Below are positions 1 to 8,939 of a DNA stretch of 37,545 nt, in pieces. How positions within the stretch are numbered: position 1 is the stretch's first letter; each line of letters begins with the position of its first letter. The notes beneath the pieces are model-generated. The model did no database searches. It saw nothing but the letters and a program-made list of their open reading frames with translations, and had not been told where the DNA came from. Both the position numbers and the translations under genes were made by a program. Source of the stretch: Bacillota bacterium (lineage in GTDB: Bacteria > Bacillota > Clostridia > Peptostreptococcales > Anaerovoracaceae); the NCBI GenBank assembly GCA_029219125.1, contig JAQXSU010000129.1, positions 1 to 37,545 on the forward strand. The letters run 5' to 3'.

Positions 1-1
1 C

Positions 2-379
2 TGCAAGGCACGGTGCGTGAAGCTGGTGGAGAATGAAGAAGGACGGCTGCTGCCGGTTATCGATGAGCGGGGCTGCAATAAATGCAATGCCTGCAGACTC
101 TACTGCCCGCTGTTTAACCCGGTGGATCTGCCGGATTTTGACGACTGGTATGAGTTTAACGAAGAATATTACAAGCGGGATATGCCGCCGGTTTACCGGC
201 AGACCATGCGCAGCGCGAAGACGGGACAGCATACGGAGTTTGTGGGAACCCTGTGCCAGATTGCGGCACTGAAATCCCTGATGGGAGACCGTCTGCGGCC
301 GAATCTGGTGATCTATCCGATGATCTGCACCGAAGAGACCCGGGAAAAGTACGGATGCCGGGAGTGTGCATTTTATTAA
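2..379 (+). CDS. C-terminal part of a 4Fe-4S protein, coenzyme F420 hydrogenase/dehydrogenase beta subunit (FrhB)-like; 5' end outside window
   Basis: Frame open to the window start (CKARCVKLVENE...); ferredoxin-like CNKCNACRLYCP; FVGTLCQIAALKS resembles the F(V/S)GTPCQIAGLK motif of FrhB-like proteins. Confidence 0.5.
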   Translation, partial: CKARCVKLVENEEGRLLPVIDERGCNKCNACRLYCPLFNPVDLPDFDDWYEFNEEYYKRDMPPVYRQTMRSAKTGQHTEFVGTLCQIAALKSLMGDRLRPNLVIYPMICTEETREKYGCRECAFY

Positions 380-388
380 GTTTTTCTA

Positions 389-417
389 TTGACAAGTGTA
401 TATGAATGTTATATAGT
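389..417 (+). promoter_or_regulatory. Sigma-A type promoter of the GntR-ABC operon
   Basis: TTGACA (389-394), 17-bp spacer, TATAGT (412-417). Confidence 0.75.
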
Positions 418-440
418 GTACTTATCCAATAAGTACACTA
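414..440. promoter_or_regulatory. Inverted-repeat operator, probably for the adjacent GntR/YtrA regulator
   Basis: TAGTGTACTT-atccaat-AAGTACACTA, perfect 10-bp arms, overlapping the -10 element. Confidence 0.75.
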
Positions 441-465
441 TTGTTTTTCCCGGGAGGTATATTTA

Positions 466-849
466 ATGGATATCATTATCAGCAATACATCCAGCACGCC
501 CATCTACGAGCAGATCACCTCGCAGGTGAAGGCACAGGTCATGGACGGCACTCTGAAGCCGGGGGACTCCATCCCCTCCATGCGCGCCCTGGCGAAATCC
601 CTTCACATCAGCGTCATCACGGTGCAGCGGGCCTATGAAGACCTGCAGAAGGACGGCTTCATCGAGACAGCCGTGGGAAAGGGCAGCTTCATTTCCGCTG
701 CCGGTTCCGACTTCTGGCAGGAAGAGCAGCAGCGCATGGCCGAAGAACACCTGGCGAAGGCCGCTGACATCGGACGGAAATGCGGCATCAGTCTGGCGAA
801 GATGAAGGAACTGCTGGAACTGTTTTATGAGGAGGATTCAGATTTATGA
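466..849 (+). CDS. GntR family transcriptional regulator, YtrA subfamily
   Basis: N-terminal wHTH (PIYEQITSQVKAQVMDGTLKPGDSIPSMRALAKSLHISVITVQRAYEDLQKDGFIETAVGKGSFI); short C-terminus; adjacent to ABC genes. Confidence 0.92.
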   Translation: MDIIISNTSSTPIYEQITSQVKAQVMDGTLKPGDSIPSMRALAKSLHISVITVQRAYEDLQKDGFIETAVGKGSFISAAGSDFWQEEQQRMAEEHLAKAADIGRKCGISLAKMKELLELFYEEDSDL

Positions 850-1724
850 ATACCATTTCGAATACAGCAAATGCGCTGGAGATTCGCGGTCTGCGGAAAG
901 ACTTCGGCGATTTCAGTCTGCAGGATGTGGACCTGACCGTACCTGCCGGATCGGTGGTGGGCCTGATCGGAGAAAACGGCGCAGGCAAGACCACCACCAT
1001 TAAGACCGCCATGGAGCTGCTTCACAGAGACAGCGGCAGCGTGAAGTTTTACGGAAAAGAGCTGGCGGAGGATCCCAACGGCATCCGTGAGAAAATCAGC
1101 GTGGTTTTCGACACGCCCCATTTCAGCCCGAATCTGAACATGAAACATGCGGAAGCCATCTGCAGTTCCATCTACCGCAGCTGGGACCATCAGACGTGGG
1201 AAACCTGCATGCGGAAGTTCAATCTGCCGCAGAAAAAACCGCTGAAGGACTTCAGCAAGGGCATGAAGATGAAGTTTAATCTGGCAGTGGGCCTGTCTCA
1301 CCATGCCAGCCTGCTGATCCTTGACGAACCCACATCGGGCCTGGATCCCGTCATGCGGGACGACATACTGGACATTTTCCTGGACTTCATGCAGGACGAA
1401 AGCCATGCGATTCTGCTGTCCTCCCATATCACAACCGACCTGGAAAAGATCGCAGACTACATCGCATTCCTCCACGAAGGGAAACTGATCTTCTGCCTGC
1501 CGAAGGACCAGCTGCTGTACCAGTACGGCGTGATACGGTGCAGTCGGTCGGATTTTGCAAAGATCCGTCCGGAAGACATGGTGGCATGGCGCATGGAAGA
1601 CTACCAGTGCAGCGTGCTGACGTGCGACCGGCAGGGGGCCGGAAGGAGATATCCGGAGCTGGTCATCGATGCACCGACCATCGAAGAGATCATGCTGTTT
1701 TATGTGAAAGGAGAGCGGAAATGA
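846..1724 (+). CDS. ABC transporter ATP-binding protein
   Basis: Walker A GENGAGKTTT, signature-like FSKGMKMKFNLA, Walker B LLILDEPTSGLDP; overlaps the upstream stop. Confidence 0.95.
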   Translation: MNTISNTANALEIRGLRKDFGDFSLQDVDLTVPAGSVVGLIGENGAGKTTTIKTAMELLHRDSGSVKFYGKELAEDPNGIREKISVVFDTPHFSPNLNMKHAEAICSSIYRSWDHQTWETCMRKFNLPQKKPLKDFSKGMKMKFNLAVGLSHHASLLILDEPTSGLDPVMRDDILDIFLDFMQDESHAILLSSHITTDLEKIADYIAFLHEGKLIFCLPKDQLLYQYGVIRCSRSDFAKIRPEDMVAWRMEDYQCSVLTCDRQGAGRRYPELVIDAPTIEEIMLFYVKGERK

Positions 1725-2359
1725 AGGGGCTTATTCTAAAAGATATCTGCAATCAGCTGGGGCAGCTGAAGGCATTCGCCATGATGCTTGTGATTTTTAT
1801 CGTCTGTTTCGCTACTTCGTCGGAAGGCACGCTGATTATCATGTGCGCGGTGTACGCCACGGTGATGGTCATCAGCAATCTGGCTATGGACGAATCCTGT
1901 CAGTGGGAAATTTTCGCCCTGACCATGCCGGTGACCCGGCGTCAGCTTGTCCTCGCAAAATATATCGTCGCCATTTTCTATGCGCTGCTGGGGATTGTGG
2001 TGGGTACGGTGGCTACGCTGGCAATCCGGCTGTTTGGCATTAGTTCGGGAGAAGCAACCCTCTGGGAGCTGCTGCAGATTTCCCTGATCGGTATCGTCAT
2101 CGCGGCTATTTTCATCGCCCTGCTGCTGCCGGTGGACTTCAAGTACGGCGTGCAGAAGGGACGCCTGGTGCTCTTCGGCGTGGCGGCCTTCATCGGCGGA
2201 GGCGGCGTGCTGCTGTCCGGAAAAGAAGAGATGCTGGACGGCTTCTTCCGCCGGTTCAGCGGCACAGCCGACGGGCTGTTTTTCGGTGCGCTGACGCTGC
2301 TGCTGCTTCTGATTTCCTTCACCATCAGCAGCCGGATCATGGAAAAGAAGGAATTCTGA
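1721..2359 (+). CDS. ABC-2 type membrane permease
   Basis: Start ATGAAGGGGCTTATTC after GGAGAG; multiple hydrophobic segments; ATGA-type overlap with the ATPase gene. The 1538 ORF start is an in-frame upstream extension. Confidence 0.82.
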   Translation: MKGLILKDICNQLGQLKAFAMMLVIFIVCFATSSEGTLIIMCAVYATVMVISNLAMDESCQWEIFALTMPVTRRQLVLAKYIVAIFYALLGIVVGTVATLAIRLFGISSGEATLWELLQISLIGIVIAAIFIALLLPVDFKYGVQKGRLVLFGVAAFIGGGGVLLSGKEEMLDGFFRRFSGTADGLFFGALTLLLLLISFTISSRIMEKKEF

Positions 2360-2396
2360 CCGGAACCTCTTCCTTTCAGGATGATTCTGTGATACA

Positions 2397-2430
2397 ATAC
2401 CTTTGGTCATTGGACCGAAGGTATTTTTTA
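2397..2430 (+). terminator. Rho-independent terminator after the GntR-ABC operon
   Basis: ATACCTTTGGTC-attg-GACCGAAGGTAT followed by TTTTTT. Confidence 0.85.
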
Positions 2431-2442
2431 TAGAAATATTTC

Positions 2443-3753
2443 ATGGAAACAGGTAAGGAAAAAAGAATGGGTGAAAATATACTGGAAAAAGTGAAACAGC
2501 TGGAAACGCTGTTCAGCAAATATGAAATCACAGGCAGGGAGCTGATGCAGGTCCGTACCCTGGCAGAAAAGATAGAAAAGCAGGAAATGACTGTCTCCGT
2601 CATCGGTCAGTTCAAACGGGGAAAGAGCACCCTGGTAAACGGCATTCTGGGGGATAAGGTGATGCCGGTGGGCATCGTGCCGGTGACTGCCGTGGTGACC
2701 ACCGTGAAGTACGGTGAGGAAAAGACCGCGAGAGTGCATTTTGAGAATGGGGCGGTGGTGACCTGCGGCTTCGATGACATCGGTGGATATATCAATGAGC
2801 AGGAAAATCAGGACAACCGTCTCGGCGTTTCCCGGGTGGAGCTTTCGGTGCCGGCGAACTTCCTGAAGACGGGGATCACCCTGGTGGACACGCCGGGCGT
2901 GGGCTCGGTCCATCAGAAAAACTCCGACGCAGCATACGCCTTCGTGAAGGAGAGCGATGCGGTGATTTTTCTGCTGTCGGTGGACAGCCCCATCAACCAG
3001 ATCGAGATTGACTTCCTCGAGAAGACCCGGGCGTTTGCCTCGAAATTCTATTTCGCCGTCAATAAGGCGGACATCGTGGACGAAGAAGATCTGGAGGCCT
3101 ACCTGACCTACTGCCGCCGGCTCATCGCCAAACTGATGGAAGTGGACGAAATACAGCTGTTTGCCGTCAGTGCGAAGAAACAGACCGGCCTCACCGAACT
3201 GGAAGAAGCGGTGGAGCGGGACTGCCGGCAGAAGGCGGCGGACATCATACAGGCGTCTGTGCGGCTGAAGCTGCGGGACATCGTCCAGAGTGCGCTGAAT
3301 CAGATCACCCTGTACCGGACTGCTCTCAGCATGACCGGGGACGAATTCGAAGAAAAGTTCGATCAGATGCACCAGACCTTTACGGCGGTGCAGGAAGAGG
3401 CGGCAGCCTTCGGGCAGGAGTTTGCCGGAAACGGAGCCATGCTCCAGGCTCAGCTGAACCAGTTCAAGAACCAGCTTTCGGACAAAGTACAGCAGCTGTT
3501 TGGCATCGAGTACCATTATGATCTGCCGGAGGTGGAGCTAGACGAAACGGCAGTGGGCAGCGACCTGGATCAGGCGGTGTTCCTCCAGCAGACCGAAAGG
3601 CTGTGCGAAGATCTGTCCCGAACGCTGAACACCATCTTTATGTACCGGGAAGAAAACGCCTATACGGTGGTGCGCCGCATCAACGACCTGAACCGGCTGG
3701 TGCGGAGCCTGGCACGGATGCGCAGCGAGCTGGCAGCAGAACCGGCAGAATAG
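2443..3753 (+). CDS. Dynamin-family GTPase
   Basis: G1 FKRGKSTLVNG, G3 DTPGVGS, G4 NKAD, C-terminal helical region. Alternative start at 2467. Confidence 0.85.
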   Translation: METGKEKRMGENILEKVKQLETLFSKYEITGRELMQVRTLAEKIEKQEMTVSVIGQFKRGKSTLVNGILGDKVMPVGIVPVTAVVTTVKYGEEKTARVHFENGAVVTCGFDDIGGYINEQENQDNRLGVSRVELSVPANFLKTGITLVDTPGVGSVHQKNSDAAYAFVKESDAVIFLLSVDSPINQIEIDFLEKTRAFASKFYFAVNKADIVDEEDLEAYLTYCRRLIAKLMEVDEIQLFAVSAKKQTGLTELEEAVERDCRQKAADIIQASVRLKLRDIVQSALNQITLYRTALSMTGDEFEEKFDQMHQTFTAVQEEAAAFGQEFAGNGAMLQAQLNQFKNQLSDKVQQLFGIEYHYDLPEVELDETAVGSDLDQAVFLQQTERLCEDLSRTLNTIFMYREENAYTVVRRINDLNRLVRSLARMRSELAAEPAE

Positions 3754-3776
3754 AAAAAATCTTTCCTTTCAGGGGG

Positions 3777-3805
3777 TTACATAATATCAGACTTTGTGAT
3801 AGAAT
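3777..3805 (+). promoter_or_regulatory. Putative promoter of the cobalamin-riboswitch operon
   Basis: TTACAT, 17 bp, TAGAAT, just upstream of the aptamer. Confidence 0.5.
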
Positions 3806-3831
3806 AAGAGCGGTATGAGAACTGAAAATTC

Positions 3832-4009
3832 TTTTCATGTTCTTTCTTTCCGGTATCTGCCGGATCGAGAGCTAAGAGGGAAGCAGGTGAGATTCCTGCA
3901 CGGTACCCGCCGCTGTATGGGAGGAGTTCCGGCCGGATGCCACTGGAAACGCAGTTTCCGGGAAGGTGGTCGGGATGATGATACCTGAGTCAGAAGACCT
4001 GCATGAAAA
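3832..4009 (+). ncRNA. Cobalamin (adenosylcobalamin-type) riboswitch aptamer
   Basis: Conserved core: AGAGGGAAgcaGGTGAGATTCCTGCaCGGTaCCCGCCGCTGT ... GCCACTG ... GGGAAGGtggtcgggaTGATGAtaCCTGAGTCAGAAGACCTGC; possible P1 TTTTCATG/CATGAAAA. Confidence 0.93.
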
Positions 4010-4061
4010 AACTGTAGGCCGCGGTGACTCGGCTGAATCAGAGAAAAGCATTGAAAAAACG

Positions 4062-4089
4062 GGCTGCAGCTTTTGCTGCAGCCTTTTTT
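4062..4089 (+). terminator. Expression-platform terminator of the cobalamin riboswitch
   Basis: GGCTGCAGC-tttt-GCTGCAGCC-TTTTTT. Confidence 0.9.
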
Positions 4090-4118
4090 AAACGGGGAAA
4101 GCAGCATCGGAGGGTAAC

Positions 4119-4988
4119 ATGGACGAAAAAGAACTGGAAAAGCAGCTGAAAAGAAAGAAACTGCGAAAATACATTATACTTGCCCTGGCAGCTGCCATGG
4201 CAGTTTACGGCATCGTACACCTGACCGTGGAGGGAAAGGATGCAAAGCTGGCTGACGGACAGGGAAACCTTCCGGTGGCAGAAAGCCTGACTGCGGACGG
4301 AGACGCTGACAACAGCAGGTCAGAGACAGAAGAAAACGGAAAGAACGAAGAAGGCAGCGATGCGGAAGACGAGACTGCTTCCGGGCAGAAGGATGAGAAA
4401 ACAGAAACTAAGGGCAGTGCTTCCGGAAGCAGCGGATCAGAATCTGCGAAAAAAGATCCTGCCGGAAGCAAGGATGCCGGCGGCAAGACTTCACAGGAGC
4501 TGAAGGTTGACAACAGTGAAGATCCTACGGCTTCCAACAGCGGCAACAGCGCGTATCGGCCGAAGGAGCCGGAGAATGTGACGGTGACCATCAGCATCAG
4601 TTGTGCGACCCTGGCCGGTGACATGAGCAAGCTGGAAAATCCGGCGATCCGGGATTACATTCCGGAGGACGGGTGGATCCTGAAAACCGTGTCTTACGCA
4701 GGGACGACAGAGAACACCGTGTTTGATGTGCTCAACACCGTCTGCAGGAACAATGACATACAGCTGGAATTCAGCTATACGCCGCTGTATGAATCCAATT
4801 ATATTGAAGGTATCAATTATCTGTATGAGTTTGACGGCGGAAACCAGTCCGGGTGGATGTACAAGGTGAACGGATGGTTCCCGAATTACGGCTGTTCTTC
4901 CTATTATCTCAGCGACGGGGATGTGATCGAATGGGTCTATACCTGTGATCTGGGAAAAGATGTGGGAGACAATTCCATGGCAGAGTGA
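4119..4988 (+). CDS. Membrane-anchored DUF4430 (transcobalamin C-terminal-like) protein
   Basis: N-terminal KRKKLRK + TM YIILALAAAMAVYGIVHLTV, ~100-aa acidic/Ser/Gly linker, C-terminal DUF4430-like fold (TTENTVFDVLNTV ... YIEGINYLYEFDGGNQSGWMYKVNGWFPNYGCSSYYLSDGDVIEWVYT). Confidence 0.85.
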   Translation: MDEKELEKQLKRKKLRKYIILALAAAMAVYGIVHLTVEGKDAKLADGQGNLPVAESLTADGDADNSRSETEENGKNEEGSDAEDETASGQKDEKTETKGSASGSSGSESAKKDPAGSKDAGGKTSQELKVDNSEDPTASNSGNSAYRPKEPENVTVTISISCATLAGDMSKLENPAIRDYIPEDGWILKTVSYAGTTENTVFDVLNTVCRNNDIQLEFSYTPLYESNYIEGINYLYEFDGGNQSGWMYKVNGWFPNYGCSSYYLSDGDVIEWVYTCDLGKDVGDNSMAE

Positions 4989-5007
4989 AAATGAAAGGAA
5001 GGAAAAT

Positions 5008-6285
5008 ATGATGAAGAAAAAAGCAATCTCCATACTTCTGATTCTGGCTCTGGTGCTGACACTGTGTCTGGGCAGTATCGGCAGCGTATCGGCTGCCTCC
5101 TACAGCGGAACGAAGACCATCATGGAAAAGATCGGCAGCAGTCTGTATGCGAAAGTGAAAACACCGGCATTCGGCTCCATCGGCGGAGAGTGGCTCATGT
5201 ACGGCTTCGCAGAAGCGGGCTTCAAGCTGCCGGATACTTATGTGAAGTCCTATCAGCAGACCGTGGAACAGGCGCTGGAGGACGGATACCGGGGACAGAA
5301 GGGAATTCTCCATGACAGAAAATATACGGAGTATTCCCGGGTCATCATCGCATATTCCGCACTGGGGCTGGATCCGACCAATATCAGCGGATATAACATG
5401 GTGGAGAAGCTTGCGGATTTTGAGAAGGTTATCTGGCAGGGAATCAACGGACCGATCTGGGCACTGCGGGCCCTGGACAGCGGAGACTACTCGGTTCCAA
5501 AGGTCAGCGGAATCGAGAATGTGACGACCCGCCAGAAGCTGGTGGACTATATCCTGGAAAACCAGCTGTCGGACGGCGGCTGGGATCTCGGCGGCAAAAC
5601 GGCGGATCCGGATCTGACGGCCATGGCACTGGAATCACTGGCGCCGTATTATCAGCAGACGAAGGTAAAGAAGGCCATGGACAGCGCTATCAGCTGCTTA
5701 TCGAAGATGCAGCAGGCAGACGGCGGCTATGCCAGCGTCGGCACCGCCAATCTGGAAAGCTGTGCCCAGGTGGTCAGTGCACTGTCCAATGTGGGGATCA
5801 ACGTCAATGCGGACAGCAGATTTAAGAAAAACGGCAAGTCGGTCCTCGATGCCATGCTGACCTATTACGATGAAAAAGAAGGCGGCTTCCGCCATGTGAA
5901 TTCAGCCGGCGGCGGGTATGAACCTGTCGTAAATCAGATGGCGACAGAGCAGGGCTATTACGCTCTGGCACAGTATTTTGAGAATGTACCGGGTCAGATT
6001 ACCGATGTGAAAGTGTCCAGCCCGAAGGCGAAAAATCTGAAGGTATCATGGACCAGTCAGAAAACGGCAGACGGCTATCAGATCGTGATTGCGTCCAACA
6101 GCAGCTTTACGAAATCCGTGAAGAAAACGACGGTATCGGCCGGCACTGCCAAAACCCGGACGAAAACCATCTCCGGCATGACGAAAGGAAAAACATATTA
6201 TGTGAAAGTACGTGCATATAAGACTGTAAACGGCAGGAAGGTGTACGGACTGTACAGCAGCGTGAAGAAAGTGACTGTAAAATAG
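5008..6285 (+). CDS. Secreted prenyltransferase/squalene-cyclase-repeat (alpha/alpha barrel) protein with C-terminal fibronectin type III domain
   Basis: Signal peptide MMKKKAISILLILALVLTLCLGSIGSVSAAS; repeats such as LVDYILENQLSDGGWDLGG, ISCLSKMQQADGGYA; C-terminal Fn3 (ITDVKVSSPKAKNLKVSW...YYVKVRAYK). RBS AGGAAGG upstream of 5008; the 4945 start is an upstream extension. Confidence 0.85.
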   Translation: MMKKKAISILLILALVLTLCLGSIGSVSAASYSGTKTIMEKIGSSLYAKVKTPAFGSIGGEWLMYGFAEAGFKLPDTYVKSYQQTVEQALEDGYRGQKGILHDRKYTEYSRVIIAYSALGLDPTNISGYNMVEKLADFEKVIWQGINGPIWALRALDSGDYSVPKVSGIENVTTRQKLVDYILENQLSDGGWDLGGKTADPDLTAMALESLAPYYQQTKVKKAMDSAISCLSKMQQADGGYASVGTANLESCAQVVSALSNVGINVNADSRFKKNGKSVLDAMLTYYDEKEGGFRHVNSAGGGYEPVVNQMATEQGYYALAQYFENVPGQITDVKVSSPKAKNLKVSWTSQKTADGYQIVIASNSSFTKSVKKTTVSAGTAKTRTKTISGMTKGKTYYVKVRAYKTVNGRKVYGLYSSVKKVTVK

Positions 6286-7197
6286 ATGAAAGAAATTCTG
6301 AAACAGGGACTGGGGGAAAGCAGCAGTTTTGCATCATTCCATCCCGCCGTAAACTTCATATATTTCGCCATTGTCATCGGGATTACCATGTTCAGCATGG
6401 ATCCGGTGTTTCTGGCTGCGACGCTGGCTGCGGGGTGGTTCTGGTCTCTGGTGCTTTCCGGAAAGAAAGCGCTGAAGTTCAATCTTCTGCTGACATTGCC
6501 CATCGTAATCGTCATGGCTGTGGTAAATACATTGTTCACCCATAACGGAGCGACGGTGCTGTTTTACCTCAACGGCGGCAGAATCACCCTGGAGGCCTTC
6601 CTGTACGGGCTGGCTGCAGCTGCCATGATTTCGGCGGTCATTATCTGGTTTTCCTGCTTCAATGTGGTCATGACGTCGGATAAATTTATTTATCTGTTCG
6701 GAAAGGCGGCGCCTGTGCTGGGACTGACCCTTTCCATGGTGTTCCGGTTTCTGCCGCTTCTCAAAACCCGCTATCAGGAGATCTCCATGGGGCAGAAGTG
6801 TATGGGACGTCATGGGCAGAAAGGGCTCCTGGCCAGGGCAAGGCAGACGGTGAAGGAGGTTTCCATACTGATTTCCTGGTCCCTGGAGGCATCCATTGAA
6901 ACATCAGACTCTATGGAAGCGCGAGGATATGGTCTGCCGGGGAGGACAAGCTTTCATCTGTTCCGGTTTACTCACAGGGACAGAAATCTGCTGCTTGCAC
7001 TGCTGGCAGCAGGGCTTCCGGCGGCGGCCGGATGCATGGCGGGGCTGACCTCGATTTATTATTATCCTAAAATTGCACTTTCATGGGAACCGCTGAAGTT
7101 TGCGGTGCTGGCAAGTTACATCATATTGCTTCTGCTGCCCGCTGTGATTGATTTATCAGGAGAAAAGAAATGGCAAGCATACAAATCCGAAATCTGA
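6286..7197 (+). CDS. ECF transporter transmembrane T component (EcfT/CbiQ family)
   Basis: Polytopic; EcfT-type motif SMEARGYGLPGRTSFH; directly followed by the fused A component. Confidence 0.88.
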   Translation: MKEILKQGLGESSSFASFHPAVNFIYFAIVIGITMFSMDPVFLAATLAAGWFWSLVLSGKKALKFNLLLTLPIVIVMAVVNTLFTHNGATVLFYLNGGRITLEAFLYGLAAAAMISAVIIWFSCFNVVMTSDKFIYLFGKAAPVLGLTLSMVFRFLPLLKTRYQEISMGQKCMGRHGQKGLLARARQTVKEVSILISWSLEASIETSDSMEARGYGLPGRTSFHLFRFTHRDRNLLLALLAAGLPAAAGCMAGLTSIYYYPKIALSWEPLKFAVLASYIILLLLPAVIDLSGEKKWQAYKSEI

Positions 7198-8939
7198 CCT
7201 TTACCTATCCGCTGGCAGATCATCCTGCTCTGAAGCAGGTGAACCTGACGGTGAGCCAGTCTGAGTTTATCGTGGTCTGCGGCAAATCCGGCTGCGGCAA
7301 AAGCACGCTGCTGAGGCAGCTGAAAAAAAATCTGACGCCCTTCGGAGACAGAGAGGGAGAGGTGCTCTATCGCGGGACGGAGGTCAGCGAACTTCCGGAC
7401 CGTCTCAGTACCACCGACATCGGTTTCGTCCAGCAAAATCCGGACAACCAGCTGGTGACGGACAAGGTATGGCATGAACTGGCATTCGGTCTGGAGAGTC
7501 TGGGGCTTTCCAACAGTGCGATTCGCAGACGTGTGGCGGAGATGGCCAGCTTTTTCGACATGCAGAGCTGGTTCAGAAAGGGCGTGGCGGAACTTTCCGG
7601 CGGTCAGAAACAGCTTCTGAACCTGGCATCTGTGATGGTGATGCAGCCGAAGGTTCTGATTCTGGATGAACCGACGTCACAGCTGGATCCCATTGCCGCA
7701 GAGGAATTTCTCAAGACAGTATATAAGATCAACCGGGATCTGGGAACTACGGTGATTATCTCTGAGCACCGGCTGGAGGATCTGATCCCCATGGCGGACC
7801 GGGTGGTGGTCATGGATGGAGGAAGGATTCTTGCGGACGACAGTCCGTGGAAGATCGGCGACTTTCTGGCAGGAGATACGCCGGAAACAAGGCATCCGAT
7901 GTTTTACGGGCTCCCATCGGTGATGAAAATTTACTCAGCCTGCGGCGGCAGCAGGATGGAAAGAGGACTGAAGAGAAGCGAGGACGGAGAGCGGATCGCA
8001 CCGCTGACCATCCGGGACGGCAGACTTTGGCTGGAAGCAGTTCTGGGAGAGCCGGATGAGTCGAAACCGTTTGACATACAGGAGGAAAGCGAATCCCTTT
8101 CTCCGGCACAGGATCCGAAGAAAGAGGAGACTTCCATTCTGACTATGAAGGACGTATGGTTTCAGTATGACCGCGGCAGTGAGCCGGTGCTGCGGGGGCT
8201 GAACCTGGATGTGAAAGAGGGAGAGCTTTTCTGCCTGATGGGAGGAAACGGCGCAGGAAAATCCACGACGCTGAAGGCAGCCGCAGGGATTCTGAAGCCA
8301 CAGCGGGGAAAGGTGACGGTAGACGGACTGACGGTGACGAAGGATAATCTGCCGAAGCTTTCCGGCAGCATCATGGCCATGGTACCGCAGAATCCGCAGG
8401 CGTTGTTCACGGAGATCACGGCAGAGGAGGAACTGGCAGAAGCACTGTATTACCGAAAAATTCCGGAGGCGGAAAAAGCAAAGCGTGTGCGGGAGATGCT
8501 GGATACCATGGAAATCAGCCATCTGGCAAAAACACACCCCTATGATCTTTCAGGCGGTGAGCAGCAGCGGCTGGCCCTGGGAAAGATTCTGCTTCTGGAG
8601 CCGAAATTGCTTCTGCTGGATGAACCGACAAAAGGACTGGATCCATTCTTCAAAATCACGCTGGCGAAAATTTTCGACCGGCTGAAGGCAGATGGCATGA
8701 CGTTGTTCATGGTGTCTCATGATGTGGAATTCTGTGCGCAGTACGGAGACCGGTGCGCCATGTTCTTTGACGGTGAGGTGGCTTCCCAGGGCTGCGCACG
8801 GGAATTTTTCGCGGGAAACAGTTTCTACACCACGACCGCAAACCGGATCGTACGTCAATGGAACAGCAGTCTTGTCACATGGGAGGAGGTGGCTGCATGG
8901 GCAGAACAGAATATGATCCCATCCGAAGAAAGGCAGTAA
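7170..8939 (+). CDS. ECF transporter energy-coupling ATPase, fused A1-A2 (two ABC domains)
   Basis: Two Walker A motifs (GKSGCGKSTLL; GGNGAGKSTTL), two signatures (LSGGQKQ; LSGGEQQR) and two Walker B motifs. Confidence 0.93.
   Translation: MASIQIRNLTFTYPLADHPALKQVNLTVSQSEFIVVCGKSGCGKSTLLRQLKKNLTPFGDREGEVLYRGTEVSELPDRLSTTDIGFVQQNPDNQLVTDKVWHELAFGLESLGLSNSAIRRRVAEMASFFDMQSWFRKGVAELSGGQKQLLNLASVMVMQPKVLILDEPTSQLDPIAAEEFLKTVYKINRDLGTTVIISEHRLEDLIPMADRVVVMDGGRILADDSPWKIGDFLAGDTPETRHPMFYGLPSVMKIYSACGGSRMERGLKRSEDGERIAPLTIRDGRLWLEAVLGEPDESKPFDIQEESESLSPAQDPKKEETSILTMKDVWFQYDRGSEPVLRGLNLDVKEGELFCLMGGNGAGKSTTLKAAAGILKPQRGKVTVDGLTVTKDNLPKLSGSIMAMVPQNPQALFTEITAEEELAEALYYRKIPEAEKAKRVREMLDTMEISHLAKTHPYDLSGGEQQRLALGKILLLEPKLLLLDEPTKGLDPFFKITLAKIFDRLKADGMTLFMVSHDVEFCAQYGDRCAMFFDGEVASQGCAREFFAGNSFYTTTANRIVRQWNSSLVTWEEVAAWAEQNMIPSEERQ

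Noticed and set aside
2428-3516. 362-aa minus-strand ORF opposite the dynamin GTPase
   Set aside because: Antisense of a clear GTPase with intact G motifs; no RBS or domain support.
2443-3753. Dynamin-like GTPase considered as an antiphage dynamin system
   Set aside because: Single gene flanked by an ABC operon and the B12 operon; no partner or defence neighbourhood.
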